NCBI RefSeq assembly: GCF_963668215.1
Contig: NZ_OY764190.1
Span: 1,488,001-1,552,000 of the forward strand
Reading direction: 5' to 3'
DNA from: an uncultured Desulfosarcina sp.
GTDB lineage: Bacteria > Desulfobacterota > Desulfobacteria > Desulfobacterales > Desulfosarcinaceae
DNA: 64,000 nt
The stretch's first letter is position 1, and every line of letters starts with the position of its first letter. The notes beneath the pieces were generated by a model, which was not told where the DNA came from, searched no databases, and worked only from the letters and a program-made list of their open reading frames with translations. The translations under genes were made by a program, and so were the position numbers. This document shows, one piece after another, positions 26,681 through 35,962 of the stretch.

Positions 26681-27179
26681 AGTATCGGGTTTCGAGATTC
26701 AGGTCGGCCATCTTTAGCATGGCCCCTGTTTTCAGATAGTGATTGAGCATCTTTTCGACGGCGGCCTTTTCCAGTTCAAACGCCTCGTCCGTAAGGTTCC
26801 GGATCCACCGGTTGCCGGCTTCGCTCAGACCGGTATACGTGTTTGTCCAGACCGACAGGGAACCGTCGTCTGTGGCCTTCAGGGATATATCCATCCGGTT
26901 GATCTTCAGCCCGGGGGTGACCCGGATGAATTCGATGGCCCGGTCTTTTTCGTAGCGGCACACCACCCAAATTTCAGTGCCGCCCTGGGATTCGAAATCG
27001 GTGGTAAAGACGGCGTTGTTCTCGGCCCTGCCACCGGTCGAAAAAACCATATCACAGGACCAGGGCTCGATCCAATCGGTTTCGCGAACAGGACAAAGCA
27101 GCGGAAAGACCTCGGCGGGTGGGGCGCAAAGGTGCATGGTAAAGCTTTTGACAATACGTTCTGCGGTAAATTCGTTCAT
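26658..27179 (-). CDS. SRPBCC (START/Bet v1-like) domain protein
   Basis: 173 aa from the ATG at 27179, with AAGGAGATG upstream. Features are MHLCAPPAEVFPLLCPVRETDW at the N terminus (split by the pocket), a mid-protein W-rich strand (EIWVVCRYEKDR) and a long C-terminal helix. These fit the hydrophobic-cavity SRPBCC fold. It overlaps the MerR gene by 23 bases, so the pair may sense and bind the same small ligand. No enzymatic residues can be pointed to. Confidence 0.75.
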   Translation of the reverse strand: MNEFTAERIVKSFTMHLCAPPAEVFPLLCPVRETDWIEPWSCDMVFSTGGRAENNAVFTTDFESQGGTEIWVVCRYEKDRAIEFIRVTPGLKINRMDISLKATDDGSLSVWTNTYTGLSEAGNRWIRNLTDEAFELEKAAVEKMLNHYLKTGAMLKMADLNLETRYYGQDSHH

Positions 27180-27364
27180 CGTTGCATCTCCTTGGTGATG
27201 GGTCATTTGGCTTCTGTCCACCTGCATAAACTGTGAAGCCGTAGACGGGTCAAGCGCCAAATTCCCGTTTTGCGAATTGTATGGCACCCTTTCCAAGTGG
27301 CCGCTGCTGGTGTATATTCCAAAAGCCCCTCGTTGCCCCTCTCATCATACAAGGAGACAAAGTT

Positions 27365-27916
27365 ATGGAAAAAAGCGTACTGGTGCCCGTCGCCGACGGC
27401 ACCGAAGAGTTGGAGGCCGTTGCCATTATCGACGTGCTTCGCCGGGCCGGCGCGGCCGTCACCATGGCTTCGGTAAGCGGCGATCGACAGATCACGGCGT
27501 CTCGCGGAGTGGTCATCGTCGCCGACGACCTGATCGAGGCGTGTGTGGAAAAGGATTATGACCTGGTGGTGCTGCCCGGCGGAATTCCCGGCGCCCAGAA
27601 CCTGCGCGATTCCGACCTGCTGAAACAGATATTGATCCGTCAGCGGGAAAAGGAACGCCTCTATGGGGCGATTTGCGCCAGCCCGGCCATCGTTCTGGAG
27701 CACCATGGGCTGCTGGCCGGCCATCAGGCCACTTGCCATCCGGGCTTTACGGACGGCTTGTCCGACAAGACGCGAATCGACGAACCCGTGGTGATGGACG
27801 GCACCTGCCTAACCAGCCGGGGGGCGGGAACCGCCGTAATGTTCGCCCTGGCGCTGGTGGAACGGCTCTACAGCAAAGATAAACGCGATGAGGTGGCCGG
27901 ATCACTGGCCATTTAA
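27365..27916 (+). CDS. DJ-1/PfpI family protein (YajL-like)
   Basis: 183 aa; the ATG at 27365 has AAGGAGAC upstream. The family core is present: VLVPVADGTEELEAV with the conserved glutamate, VLPGGIPGAQNL, and the nucleophile cysteine in GAICASPAIVL at the elbow. The order and length match the YajL/DJ-1 branch (about 190 aa), whose members act as stress-related deglycase or chaperone proteins; the biochemical activity is debated. It is followed six bases later by the patatin gene, suggesting an operon. Confidence 0.9.
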   Translation: MEKSVLVPVADGTEELEAVAIIDVLRRAGAAVTMASVSGDRQITASRGVVIVADDLIEACVEKDYDLVVLPGGIPGAQNLRDSDLLKQILIRQREKERLYGAICASPAIVLEHHGLLAGHQATCHPGFTDGLSDKTRIDEPVVMDGTCLTSRGAGTAVMFALALVERLYSKDKRDEVAGSLAI

Positions 27917-27922
27917 CTTAAG

Positions 27923-28903
27923 ATGAAAACAAAAAGCCAACAGACGCGCAAAACAGTGGCCTTGGTGCTGGGCAGCGGATCTTCCCGTGGATGGGCGCAC
28001 ATCGGTGCCATCGAAGCTTTGGAAGAAGAGGGTGTTCCCATCGATTTCATCTCGGGGTGCAGCGTCGGTTCTTACGTGGGCGCCATTTATGCCAGCGGCA
28101 GCCTGGAAAGCCTCAAGGACTTCGTGCTGCGCATGAACGGCAAAAAGGTCTTCTCCTATTTCGATGTCGTCTTTCCCCGCTCGGGGCTGCTGGACGGCGC
28201 CAAAAAAGTGGCCGAGCTTTTCTCCATGCACACCGACGTGAAACACTTTTCTCAATTGAACATACCGATGTCGATGGTGGCGACCGACCTGAATCGCGGC
28301 GAGAAGGTGGTGCTGCGATCCGGCGAACTGCTGCCCGCATTGCGGGCCACCATGAGCGTACCGGGTCTTTTCGCACCGGCCCGGGTAAAGGGCCGCTGGC
28401 TGGTGGACGGCGGGGTGGTGGACCCGGTGCCGGTGGGCCCGGCGCGGGCCACCGAGGCCGATGTGGTCATCGCCGTTGACCTGAACAGCGGAATCGTCTC
28501 CCGGCGGATGCGCAGGCCTGTGGTGGAGGAAGCCGAAACGACGGTTCCTGAAACCCCTGAAACCAAAAGCGAACTACTCGCCAAACTGACCGACTATTAC
28601 GAGACGGCGGAGGCCAGCTTCAAAGCCAAAGTCAACGAACTGCTTGGCCGCGAAGAGGAGATGCCGGACATTATCGATACGGTCATGACCTCCATCAACA
28701 TCATGCAGGAGCGCATCACCCGTATCAATCTGGCCGTGGAGCCGCCGGATGTCCTCATTCAGCCGCGTCTGGGCGCGCTGAAGATGATGGATTTCGACCA
28801 GGTGGAACTGGCCATCGAAGAGGGCTATATCGGGGTCAAGGAGAAGATGGAGGATATCAGGGCACTGTTGGAAATGCCCAGCCGAAAGCCGATAGAAAAG
28901 TAA
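27923..28903 (+). CDS. Patatin-like phospholipase (RssA/NTE type)
   Basis: 326 aa. All catalytic elements are visible: the oxyanion glycine loop LGSGSSRGWAHIGAI, the nucleophile serine in GCSVG (about residue 49) and the catalytic Asp in VDGGVVDPVP. A helical C-terminal extension of about 130 residues follows. No signal peptide is seen, so it is cytoplasmic or peripheral to the membrane. The usual substrate class is phospholipid or lysophospholipid. The ATG at 27923 lacks a strong ribosome binding site, consistent with coupling to the DJ-1 gene. Confidence 0.88.
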   Translation: MKTKSQQTRKTVALVLGSGSSRGWAHIGAIEALEEEGVPIDFISGCSVGSYVGAIYASGSLESLKDFVLRMNGKKVFSYFDVVFPRSGLLDGAKKVAELFSMHTDVKHFSQLNIPMSMVATDLNRGEKVVLRSGELLPALRATMSVPGLFAPARVKGRWLVDGGVVDPVPVGPARATEADVVIAVDLNSGIVSRRMRRPVVEEAETTVPETPETKSELLAKLTDYYETAEASFKAKVNELLGREEEMPDIIDTVMTSINIMQERITRINLAVEPPDVLIQPRLGALKMMDFDQVELAIEEGYIGVKEKMEDIRALLEMPSRKPIEK

Positions 28904-28925
28904 AACGGATTTCGCTGCCGGCCCA

Positions 28926-29126
28926 CTAACGGAATGCCGAATCCGTCAAGCTACTCCACGCGAAATCCGGGTCGCCGGACGGGGTGTCGCTTTTGCGCCG
29001 GTCCTCTTTACGCCTGTCCAAATCCGGATCGATCATGGTGTATCCTTTGCGCCGATCCTTGCCGCTGCGTAGATTGATGTTGTTGTATTCCTTGCCTGTC
29101 GGATGCGTCTCGATTCGATCAATCAT
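28926..29126 (-). CDS. Small charged protein with DRRK repeats, unknown function
   Basis: 66 aa from the ATG at 29126. The sequence has three RRK-type motifs (GKDRRKG, LDRRKEDRRKSD) between polar segments. Short proteins with repeated (G/E)DRRK/S motifs are scattered through deltaproteobacterial genomes, without a known role to my knowledge. It is convergent with the patatin gene (22-base gap). The ribosome binding site is weak (AGGCC), so expression is uncertain. Confidence 0.5.
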   Translation of the reverse strand: MIDRIETHPTGKEYNNINLRSGKDRRKGYTMIDPDLDRRKEDRRKSDTPSGDPDFAWSSLTDSAFR

Positions 29127-29389
29127 GGTATGGCCTGTCGGTTAGCGGTAATTGGTTTCATGCCGGCCGTACTTTCCATGTTCCGAAAAAAGCAAAACGC
29201 GTGCCTGATCGCCAAAACGCATAAATCCAATATGATATCAGATAGAAAGATCTAAATAACCGGACCGCCGCCGGCAGAAAAAGGTATGAAACGGATTTCA
29301 CAATCTGGAAAATCCTTCTCAAAATGGGTGCAGCGGCAGGCGGGGCAAAAAAGAAATGAAGGGATCACACTCACGGTCCGCGCCGGGAT
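29127..29389. other. Non-coding spacer
   Basis: About 260 bases between the small DRRK gene and a decayed coding fragment. No reading frame, repeat or convincing promoter was seen. Confidence 0.4.
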
Positions 29390-29562
29390 CTATCCATCGC
29401 CCTCGATGAAGACATGATCGAAGCACGGGGGGGCTTCGTCCGCGTAGTATTTCAGGTAATTGTCCCAGTCTTCCAGCTTCGACCGGTCCCTGGCGTCGGC
29501 CCGCGCCAGCAGACGCTGTCTTCTCACCTCCGGCCGGCAGAAGACATAGTGGATTTCATATG
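29390..29562 (-). pseudogene. C-terminal remnant of a P-loop kinase/ATPase-like protein
   Basis: Read on the minus strand from just inside the DsrE-family gene end, an open frame gives EIHYVFCRPEVRRQRLLARA, continues DARDRSKLEDWDNYLKYY, and ends CFDHVFIEGDG before a TAG. This is protein-like, charged, and resembles the C-terminal lid and tail of small nucleotide or metabolite kinases. An in-frame stop precedes it, no start codon or Walker A motif exists, and its beginning overlaps the DsrE gene end. It is therefore probably the surviving tail of a deleted gene. Confidence 0.45.
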
Positions 29563-29897
29563 GTCAACAGCCGCTCGTTGTTCTTCAACAGCTCGGTCAA
29601 CGGCTGTCCCCAGTATTTGACTTCAATCTTCAAATCTTCCAGGGTTTGCGTCACCCCGAGCTGGTCCGCACAGGCCTTGCAGGCCGTTACATGCATACCG
29701 GCCTGTTGCGCTTCCTTGATTTTGGCCTGGATGGTTGCATCCTCGCTGACCAGCTTCGGGGTGGCCCCCCAAAGAATCAGGGTGACCTTTTCCCACCAGC
29801 CTTGGACAAGAGAATTGATGGTGTACATAAACACCATCTTCTCAGCCGTTATGGGATTGTCGTTTGTCCAGAGAACATAAAGGTGATCTTTTTCCAT
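29556..29897 (-). CDS. DsrE-family protein
   Basis: 113 aa; the ATG at 29897 has GGGAGAA upstream. The fold signature is KDHLYVLWTNDNPITAEKMV, then VTLILWGATPKLV and a conserved cysteine pair in MHVTACKACADQLGV, the position of the active cysteine of DsrE/TusD sulfur carriers. Single-domain homologs may carry sulfur or only share the fold. It stands 57 bases after the cardiolipin synthase gene, not within a dsr or tus cluster. Confidence 0.82.
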   Translation of the reverse strand: MEKDHLYVLWTNDNPITAEKMVFMYTINSLVQGWWEKVTLILWGATPKLVSEDATIQAKIKEAQQAGMHVTACKACADQLGVTQTLEDLKIEVKYWGQPLTELLKNNERLLTI

Positions 29898-29954
29898 TCA
29901 TTTTCTCCCTGTGGCGTTCTTTCGCCGTTTTCGATATTGCCGACGACATAGCGG

Positions 29955-31391
29955 CTACAAAATAGGCGAGAACAATCGCGCCGAACGAATGGCCAGGCGG
30001 AACAGCAGCGAACGGCGGTAGACATCATCGGTGGTCAAGGGGTCGGATCGGGCAAAGTCATCCAGGCACATGGCCTCCACCCGGCGGATAAAATCGGCAT
30101 CGGTGAAGGCCATGGTGATCTCGAAATTGATGCGCAGGGAACGATTGTCCAGGTTGGCCGTGCCGATGCCGGCCAGGCAGTCGTCCATCAGAAAAACCTT
30201 CTGGTGCATGAAGCCTTCACGGTAGGTGTACATGCGCACGCCGGCCACGGCCACCTCGAACAGGTAGCTGTGCGCCGCCCACCATACCACCCGCTTGTCC
30301 GGATTGGCGGGGATGAGAATGCGCACATCCACCCCCCGCATGGCGGCCAGTTGCAGGGCCTTGATCACCGCCACATCGGGTACGAAATAGGGGCTGAGCA
30401 TCCAGCAGCGCCGGGTGGCGGCATTGATGGCCTGCACCATCATCAGCGAACAGCTTTCCACGATATCGCCAGGGCCAGTTGGGATGCACAGGACCGGTTC
30501 GTTGCCGAACGTCGGCGGCGGTTCCCAGGATACTTCCGGAAGCCGGCCGCAGGCCCAGTGCCAATCCTCCACAAAGGAGAGCTGCACCCCGAGGGTAACC
30601 GGACCGGCCATCTTCACGTGCGTATCCCGCCAACCCGAAAAGCGCCGGCTTTTTCCCAGGTACATATCGCCGACATTGTGCCCCCCGACCCAGCTCTTTT
30701 CCCCATCCACCACCACGATCTTGCGATGGTTGCGAAAATTGATCCGGAACCGGTTGAGCCAACCGCGCCCCACCCGGAAAACGCCGATGTGCACGCCGGC
30801 AGCTCTCAACGCATCGATATAACCCCGGGCCAGACGGACCGAGCCAACCCGGTCATAAAGAAAATAAACCCGCACACCGGCCCTGGCCCGCTCGATCAGG
30901 GCTTCCTTGAGGCGATTGCCCAGACCGTCGGCATGCACGATAAAAAACTGAATCAGGATGTAATGGCGCGCTTCGGCGATTCCCTGTAAAATGGAGTCGA
31001 AGGTGGCCGGCCCATTGATCAGAATCGTGCAGCGATTGCCTTTCATGACGGGCAGCTGGTAGATGTCGCTGAGCACATCGATCTGCGGCGTCTCCCTTAC
31101 CATGAGTTCCCGCAGTTTTTTATCCTGCCGCAGCTGTTTGCCAAGCTGATGAATATCCGTGGTCCCGTGCTGATGGGCGGCGGTGTAATCATGAATGCGC
31201 CGGGCGCCGAACATCATGTAGAGAAAAACGGCCAGGTAGGGAAAAAAGAAAAGCGCCATCACCCAGGCGATGGTGCCCTGGCTGGTTCGACCGTGCATAA
31301 GAACATCGAAGATGAACAGGATGCCCAGGCCGTGCAGCAGCAGGGGCACCAGAAGCATCCAGTAATCGATCACCAGCAGTATGGAATGCAC
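29955..31391 (-). CDS. cls: Cardiolipin synthase (phospholipase D family)
   Basis: 478 aa from a GTG at 31391, with GGAGG eight bases upstream. Two N-terminal membrane helices (about 5-28 and 38-60) are followed by two PLD half-sites: NHRKIVVVDG near residue 220 and MHQKVFLMDD near 400. Each has the HxKx4D catalytic set. The length is typical for the family (about 480). It condenses two phosphatidylglycerols to cardiolipin at the inner membrane. It lies 17 bases after ftsH in the same direction. Confidence 0.95.
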   Translation of the reverse strand: MHSILLVIDYWMLLVPLLLHGLGILFIFDVLMHGRTSQGTIAWVMALFFFPYLAVFLYMMFGARRIHDYTAAHQHGTTDIHQLGKQLRQDKKLRELMVRETPQIDVLSDIYQLPVMKGNRCTILINGPATFDSILQGIAEARHYILIQFFIVHADGLGNRLKEALIERARAGVRVYFLYDRVGSVRLARGYIDALRAAGVHIGVFRVGRGWLNRFRINFRNHRKIVVVDGEKSWVGGHNVGDMYLGKSRRFSGWRDTHVKMAGPVTLGVQLSFVEDWHWACGRLPEVSWEPPPTFGNEPVLCIPTGPGDIVESCSLMMVQAINAATRRCWMLSPYFVPDVAVIKALQLAAMRGVDVRILIPANPDKRVVWWAAHSYLFEVAVAGVRMYTYREGFMHQKVFLMDDCLAGIGTANLDNRSLRINFEITMAFTDADFIRRVEAMCLDDFARSDPLTTDDVYRRSLLFRLAIRSARLFSPIL

Positions 31392-31408
31392 GCTACCATC
31401 CTCCGCAC

Positions 31409-33229
31409 TTATTCGCCACTGTCTTCATTCGCACCAGCATCGACCATGGCCATGAACTCGTCCTCCATGAGGACCTCCTTTTCCAGCAGGCGCTTGGCCA
31501 CAGCGATGAGGGTCTCTTTTTTCTTCGTGATCAGTTCGGTCACCCGGTCTTCCCGTTGGTCGAGGATCTGGCGGACCTCAGCGTCCAGGCGGGCAGCGGT
31601 TTCTTCACTGTATTCCCGCGCTGCGCCGAATCCAGACTGCTGGCCGAGAAACCCCGGGCCCTGGTTGCGCGGATAGGTGGAAAGCCCCAGCGTCTCGCCC
31701 ATGCCGTATTCGGAAACCATGGCCCTGGCGATGTCGGTGGCCCGTTGGAGGTCGTTGTGGGCACCGGTGGTCACATCCTGAAACATGATCTTCTCCGCCA
31801 TCCGCCCCCCTAAAAGCACGTCGATCTTGGCCAGCAGCTCATTTTGACTCATCAGGTAACGATCCTCGGTAGGCCGCTGCTGGGTGTATCCCAGCGCCGC
31901 CAGGCCCCTTGGAATAATGGATATCTTGTGTACGGCGTCGCATCCCGGCGTCAGTGCGGCCACCAGTGCATGGCCCACCTCGTGGTAGGCCACAATCTCT
32001 TTTTCCTTGGGATTGATCACCCGGTTTTTCTTTTCCAGCCCGCCGATGAGCCGGTCCACCGCCTCGTCCAGTTCGGACAATCCCACGGCATTCTTGTGCC
32101 TGCGCGCCGCCAGCAGGGCCGCTTCGTTGACCACGTTGGCCAGGTCCGCACCGGAAAATCCGGGTGTTTTCTGGGCAATCACCTCCAGGTCCACATCAGG
32201 GGCCAGTTTTATGTTTTTGGCATGAATATCCAAAATGGCTTTGCGCCCGTTTACATCGGGGCGGTCCACCAATACCTGCCGGTCGAATCGACCGGAGCGC
32301 AGCAATGCGGGGTCCAGCACCTCCGGACGGTTGGTGGCCCCCATGATGACCACGCCTTTTCTGGCATCGAAGCCGTCCATTTCCACCAGAAGCTGGTTCA
32401 ACGTCTGCTCGCGCTCGTCGTGGCCACCCACCATGCCTGCGCCCCGGGCTTTGCCCAACGCATCCAACTCATCGATGAAAATGATGCAGGGCGCCTTTTC
32501 CCGCGCCTGGGTGAACAGGTCACGCACCCGGGCGGCCCCCATGCCCACAAACATCTCCACAAAATCCGAGCCGCTGATGGAGAAAAACGGCACGCCGGCC
32601 TCGCCGGCCACGGCCCGGGCCAACAGGGTCTTGCCGGTTCCCGGCGGGCCTACCAGCAGAATGCCTTTGGGCATCCGGCCGCCCAGGTTCTGGTAGCGCT
32701 CCGGCTCTGTGAGAAAACTGACAACTTCCTGGAGTTCCTCCTTGGCTTCATCGGCGCCGGCCACATCCCCAAACCGCGTTTCGATATCGTGCTCGCCAAT
32801 CAGCTTGGCTTTGTTCTTTCCTAAAGTCATCATGCCGGCAGCCCCGGCCTGCATGCGACGCATGAGAAAAAACCAGATAACGTAAAAAATCGCTATGGGA
32901 ACCAACCACGAAAACAGGGTTTTGAAGAAGGTATCCTCCACCTGTCCGGAATATTTGACATTGTGCTCGCTCAGTTGCGTGGCCAGTTCGTTGTCCACCC
33001 GAACGGTTTTAAAAAGAAATTCGTCGCCGGCACTGTCCTTCATTTTGCCGTGAATGGCCGTCGAACTGATAGAAATTTCCTTGACCCGATCATCCATGAC
33101 CGCCTGGACGAACTCGCTGTAAGGAATAACCCGGGGCCGGAACTGCCCCATGAGCAGATTTTGCAGAATCAATACACCCAGGACGGCCATCAGGATGTAG
33201 GAGATGTTAAACTGGTGCTTTTTTTCCAT
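31409..33229 (-). CDS. ftsH: ATP-dependent zinc metalloprotease FtsH
   Basis: 606 aa. N-terminal membrane segments at about 10-28 and 100-122 flank a small periplasmic domain. The AAA domain has Walker A GPPGTGKT (about 195), Walker [10 protein letters not shown] and the second region of homology around [20 protein letters not shown]. The zinc site HEVGH is near residue 415, and a coiled tail ends the protein. It degrades misfolded or short-lived membrane and cytosolic proteins. The usual C terminus is slightly shorter than in E. coli (644 aa). Confidence 0.97.
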   Translation of the reverse strand: MEKKHQFNISYILMAVLGVLILQNLLMGQFRPRVIPYSEFVQAVMDDRVKEISISSTAIHGKMKDSAGDEFLFKTVRVDNELATQLSEHNVKYSGQVEDTFFKTLFSWLVPIAIFYVIWFFLMRRMQAGAAGMMTLGKNKAKLIGEHDIETRFGDVAGADEAKEELQEVVSFLTEPERYQNLGGRMPKGILLVGPPGTGKTLLARAVAGEAGVPFFSISGSDFVEMFVGMGAARVRDLFTQAREKAPCIIFIDELDALGKARGAGMVGGHDEREQTLNQLLVEMDGFDARKGVVIMGATNRPEVLDPALLRSGRFDRQVLVDRPDVNGRKAILDIHAKNIKLAPDVDLEVIAQKTPGFSGADLANVVNEAALLAARRHKNAVGLSELDEAVDRLIGGLEKKNRVINPKEKEIVAYHEVGHALVAALTPGCDAVHKISIIPRGLAALGYTQQRPTEDRYLMSQNELLAKIDVLLGGRMAEKIMFQDVTTGAHNDLQRATDIARAMVSEYGMGETLGLSTYPRNQGPGFLGQQSGFGAAREYSEETAARLDAEVRQILDQREDRVTELITKKKETLIAVAKRLLEKEVLMEDEFMAMVDAGANEDSGE

Positions 33230-33615
33230 AATTCTCCCTTTTTTCTATATTGGAATCAACGATCACCCGCAGAACATGCGGTCTGTTTCCGGCCATCGGC
33301 CAAAGAAACCGAGATACACCGGTGGTTGAATCGTTGCGGTTGGTACGGGAAGCATTGCACCCGGTCTGGAAACGGATGCCTAATGGTAAAAGTGTTTCAA
33401 TTTAGCATAGGACTCCCTTGATGTACAACGAAACTCGACCGCACGCCCTCCGGAGATGTCCGGGAGCGACTTATGGGTTGACTTGCGGGAGAAATCTTAT
33501 ATATTTTATTGGTATTTTCCGTACGTTAAGTACGAATCGAGGACTGTTTTCCGCTGCGGCCGCCTCCTTGTCGGCGACCGGAGACAACCCCGCTTCCCCG
33601 CATCAGGAGGTGTGT
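33230..33615. other. Divergent promoter region between ftsH and the DUF4124 gene
   Basis: 386 bases without a gene. An in-frame upstream extension of the DUF4124 gene begins near 33418 but has no ribosome binding site. A good sigma-70 promoter is annotated inside it. No promoter was convincing on the ftsH strand. Confidence 0.5.
33478..33505 (+). promoter_or_regulatory. Sigma-70 promoter of the DUF4124 gene
   Basis: TTGACT at 33478-33483 and TATATT at 33500-33505 are separated by 16 bases, each one mismatch from consensus. The start of transcription would fall about 100 bases upstream of the ATG at 33616. Confidence 0.5.
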
Positions 33616-34077
33616 ATGCGCTGGACATTCCTTATCGCCCTGGCCGCTTGTTTGCTTCTGGTTGGCCATTCGGTTTCGGCCGGATCGATTTACACCTGGA
33701 CGGATGCCGACGGCGTCAAACATTATTCCAACGAACAGCCGCCCGAAGGTATCGAAGAGGTGCAGACCATCGAAGAGGTGCAGGGCGACCCGACAAGCGC
33801 CGAACAAAACCAGCAAGAATATGATCGTATGGTCGAAGAGGCCAGCGAGGGAGCGGATCGGCACTTTGATGAGCGGGCCCAGGAAAAAGCCCGTCAGGAA
33901 GAGGAACGGCAGCAGCAGCAAGATGAGGAAAAAGAACGCCGGATCGCCGAGCAGCGCGCCCGCCTGGAAAAGGAAATCGAAGCCGTTCGCAACAGGGGGT
34001 TGAGTCCGACCTTTACCAAAGGAATGCAGGACAACCTGATCCGGCAGCTTCAGGAACAGATCGACCAGCTGGAATAG
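33616..34077 (+). CDS. Exported DUF4124-domain protein with coiled-coil tail
   Basis: 153 aa; the ATG at 33616 has AGGAGG upstream. A signal peptide covers residues 1-22 (ends SVSAG). The DUF4124 domain (SIYTWTDADGVKHYSNEQPP) matches the common short periplasmic module. It is followed by a strongly charged, Glu/Gln/Arg-rich coiled coil from about 60 to 153. The function of the family is unknown. It converges on the MotB-like gene. Confidence 0.8.
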   Translation: MRWTFLIALAACLLLVGHSVSAGSIYTWTDADGVKHYSNEQPPEGIEEVQTIEEVQGDPTSAEQNQQEYDRMVEEASEGADRHFDERAQEKARQEEERQQQQDEEKERRIAEQRARLEKEIEAVRNRGLSPTFTKGMQDNLIRQLQEQIDQLE

Positions 34078-34087
34078 TCGACTCTTT

Positions 34088-34924
34088 TCAACTTGTGATC
34101 AGAGAAATTTCCACCCGACGATTGGCGCGTCGATCCGTATCATTCGAATTGGACACGAGCGGCTTGAATTGGGATTGCCCCTGGATGGTCAGCTGGCCGG
34201 GGGGTACACCGCTTTCGATCAGCGCCCGGGCCACACTGGCCGCCCGGCCGGCGGAAAGCTCCCAATTGGAGGGAAACGCGCTGGTATGAATGGGCAGATC
34301 GTCGGTGTGGCCGGTTATCACGACCTGACATGCGTTGAGCCGGGAAATCAGGCGTGCCACGCCTTCCAGCGTTCCCCTTGCCTCGGCCAGCAGCCTCGCC
34401 TGGCCGACATTGAAGGTGATCCGCTCGCCCAGCACGAACACCGGCTGGCGGTCCTCCCACCGAACGTAAAAATCCTCGTTGAAACGATCCGCAAGGTCGT
34501 TGACCAACTGATGGTTCAGGTTTTCATCCGGCATGTGCTTTTCAACCGGGGGCGCCTTTTGCTCCGGCGGTTCGGTCGGCTGTGAATCGTTTCCCCCCGC
34601 CTGCAACACAGCCATATTCGCGCGGCTTTCCGTAAATACGCCGTCCTGACGATCTACGACTTCGGGCTTTGCCTCGGATTCGACCGTTTCTGCAGTTTCG
34701 ATTGCCGCAGATGATGCCACCGTCTGCGCTTGGCGCTGAATGGCGTTGGCGTAAAGCATGATAAAAAAAATGAGCATGAGCGTCATCAGATCGGCCAGGC
34801 TCCACAAAAAGGAATCCGTTTCCACGGTCATGCCCTGACCGGCGCGCAACAGTTTTCCCCTGCGCCTCCAATGCGGTGTTTTGGACTTCCGCCAGGTTGA
34901 AGGATGTTCGTTCGGGATCGTCAT
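34088..34924 (-). CDS. MotB-like proton-channel/peptidoglycan-binding protein
   Basis: 278 aa from the ATG at 34924, four bases after the MotA-like stop, with AGGTAAAG upstream inside that gene. One membrane helix at about 42-62 carries the channel aspartate (SLADLMTLMLIFFIM). A periplasmic linker follows, then an OmpA/MotB peptidoglycan domain from about 155 (VVITGHTDDLPI, NWELSAGRAASVARAL, NRRVEISL). MotB of flagellar motors is about 300 aa. No flagellar genes adjoin, so it may power flagella elsewhere or another surface motor. Confidence 0.85.
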   Translation of the reverse strand: MTIPNEHPSTWRKSKTPHWRRRGKLLRAGQGMTVETDSFLWSLADLMTLMLIFFIMLYANAIQRQAQTVASSAAIETAETVESEAKPEVVDRQDGVFTESRANMAVLQAGGNDSQPTEPPEQKAPPVEKHMPDENLNHQLVNDLADRFNEDFYVRWEDRQPVFVLGERITFNVGQARLLAEARGTLEGVARLISRLNACQVVITGHTDDLPIHTSAFPSNWELSAGRAASVARALIESGVPPGQLTIQGQSQFKPLVSNSNDTDRRANRRVEISLITS

Positions 34925-34928
34925 TTCT

Positions 34929-35756
34929 TTACCTGGCAATGCCGCTTTGCTTGATGGCAGCGGTCCACTTCTGCCAGGGGCGCGCTCCGCCTCCAGCCGC
35001 TCGCGTCCCGGAAGGATTCCCGGCCTCGATATAGGAAAGCAGCCTGTGGGTGATCTCCAGCGAGGCGCATTCGTCATAGATGGCCATCACGCCTTCGATA
35101 ACGATATTCAACGCCACGGTTTCCCGTTGGATGTGGACGGCCAGTTTGCCGGCCAGGGGTGCGAAAAGGAAATTCGCCAGAAGCAGCCCGTAAAACGTCG
35201 TCAGCAGCGAAATCGCCATCCCGTAGCCGATTTGCGAGGCGTCGCCCATATGGTTCAACACGTTGATCAGTCCGATAATAGTGCCAACAAACCCGAAGAC
35301 CGGAGCAAGTTTCACAAAATATTGGATCACCGCCAGGTGAGATTGAAGTTCGGACAGATAGAGAGAAATCTTTTTTTCCATGCCTTCTTCGACCTGCTGC
35401 CGATTGCGCTGATCGAGAACCTGCAGCAAGCCCTGTCGCAAAAATAGATTTTCCACGGCCTCATAACGAACGCTCAACTCCCGGATGCCCAGCGTCCGCC
35501 GCAGGCGGGCCAAAGAGGCGACCTGCCGGATCAGATCCTCCGGATCAGTCGGTTTTCGCTTCAGGCTGGCAGTGATATTGTGAATGAAGCCGCCAACCGT
35601 GTTGACCGGGGCCGAAAGCAAGCCCCCGATAAGGGTGCCCACAAGAACCAGGACCGCGCTCTTCAGGTTGACCAGCACGGGGATATCCCCGATGACGTCA
35701 CCGGCAACGATGCCGAAGACCATGATTCCTACCCATAAAACGGAACCTTTGACCAT
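34929..35756 (-). CDS. MotA/TolQ/ExbB-type proton channel protein
   Basis: 275 aa from the ATG at 35756, with GGGAAG upstream; the longer reading lacks a site. Two N-terminal helices (about 4-22, 28-48), a cytoplasmic loop, and two further helices around 150-200 (KLAPVFGFVGTIIGLINVL, then LLTTFYGLLLANFLFAPLAG) match MotA topology and its P-x-x-G-F-x-G-T-I-x-G motif. With the MotB-like partner it would form a stator complex. This is a bicistronic unit. Confidence 0.87.
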   Translation of the reverse strand: MVKGSVLWVGIMVFGIVAGDVIGDIPVLVNLKSAVLVLVGTLIGGLLSAPVNTVGGFIHNITASLKRKPTDPEDLIRQVASLARLRRTLGIRELSVRYEAVENLFLRQGLLQVLDQRNRQQVEEGMEKKISLYLSELQSHLAVIQYFVKLAPVFGFVGTIIGLINVLNHMGDASQIGYGMAISLLTTFYGLLLANFLFAPLAGKLAVHIQRETVALNIVIEGVMAIYDECASLEITHRLLSYIEAGNPSGTRAAGGGARPWQKWTAAIKQSGIAR

Positions 35757-35962
35757 GTCTGCTTCCCTTCGCTTGAATATTTCACGATCATTGGCTTTAG
35801 CAGATTCTATGCCAGCCGAATTCAAAGAGAAAATTAGCGAAATCGCGGCTTTTTCGGCTTTTTCGGCATCTGTGCGCTTGAGAAAAATTTGCCGGGTTGG
35901 TAATAATTTCCGGTCTGCGCTTTATGCGTCATAAAAATCAAGTGGCCGAAAAGAGAAAAAAA

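Noticed and set aside
33514..33540. Shared TTAAGTACGAA strings near 33524 and 46531
   Set aside because: Only about 11 identical bases with different flanks; not enough to call a repeat family.
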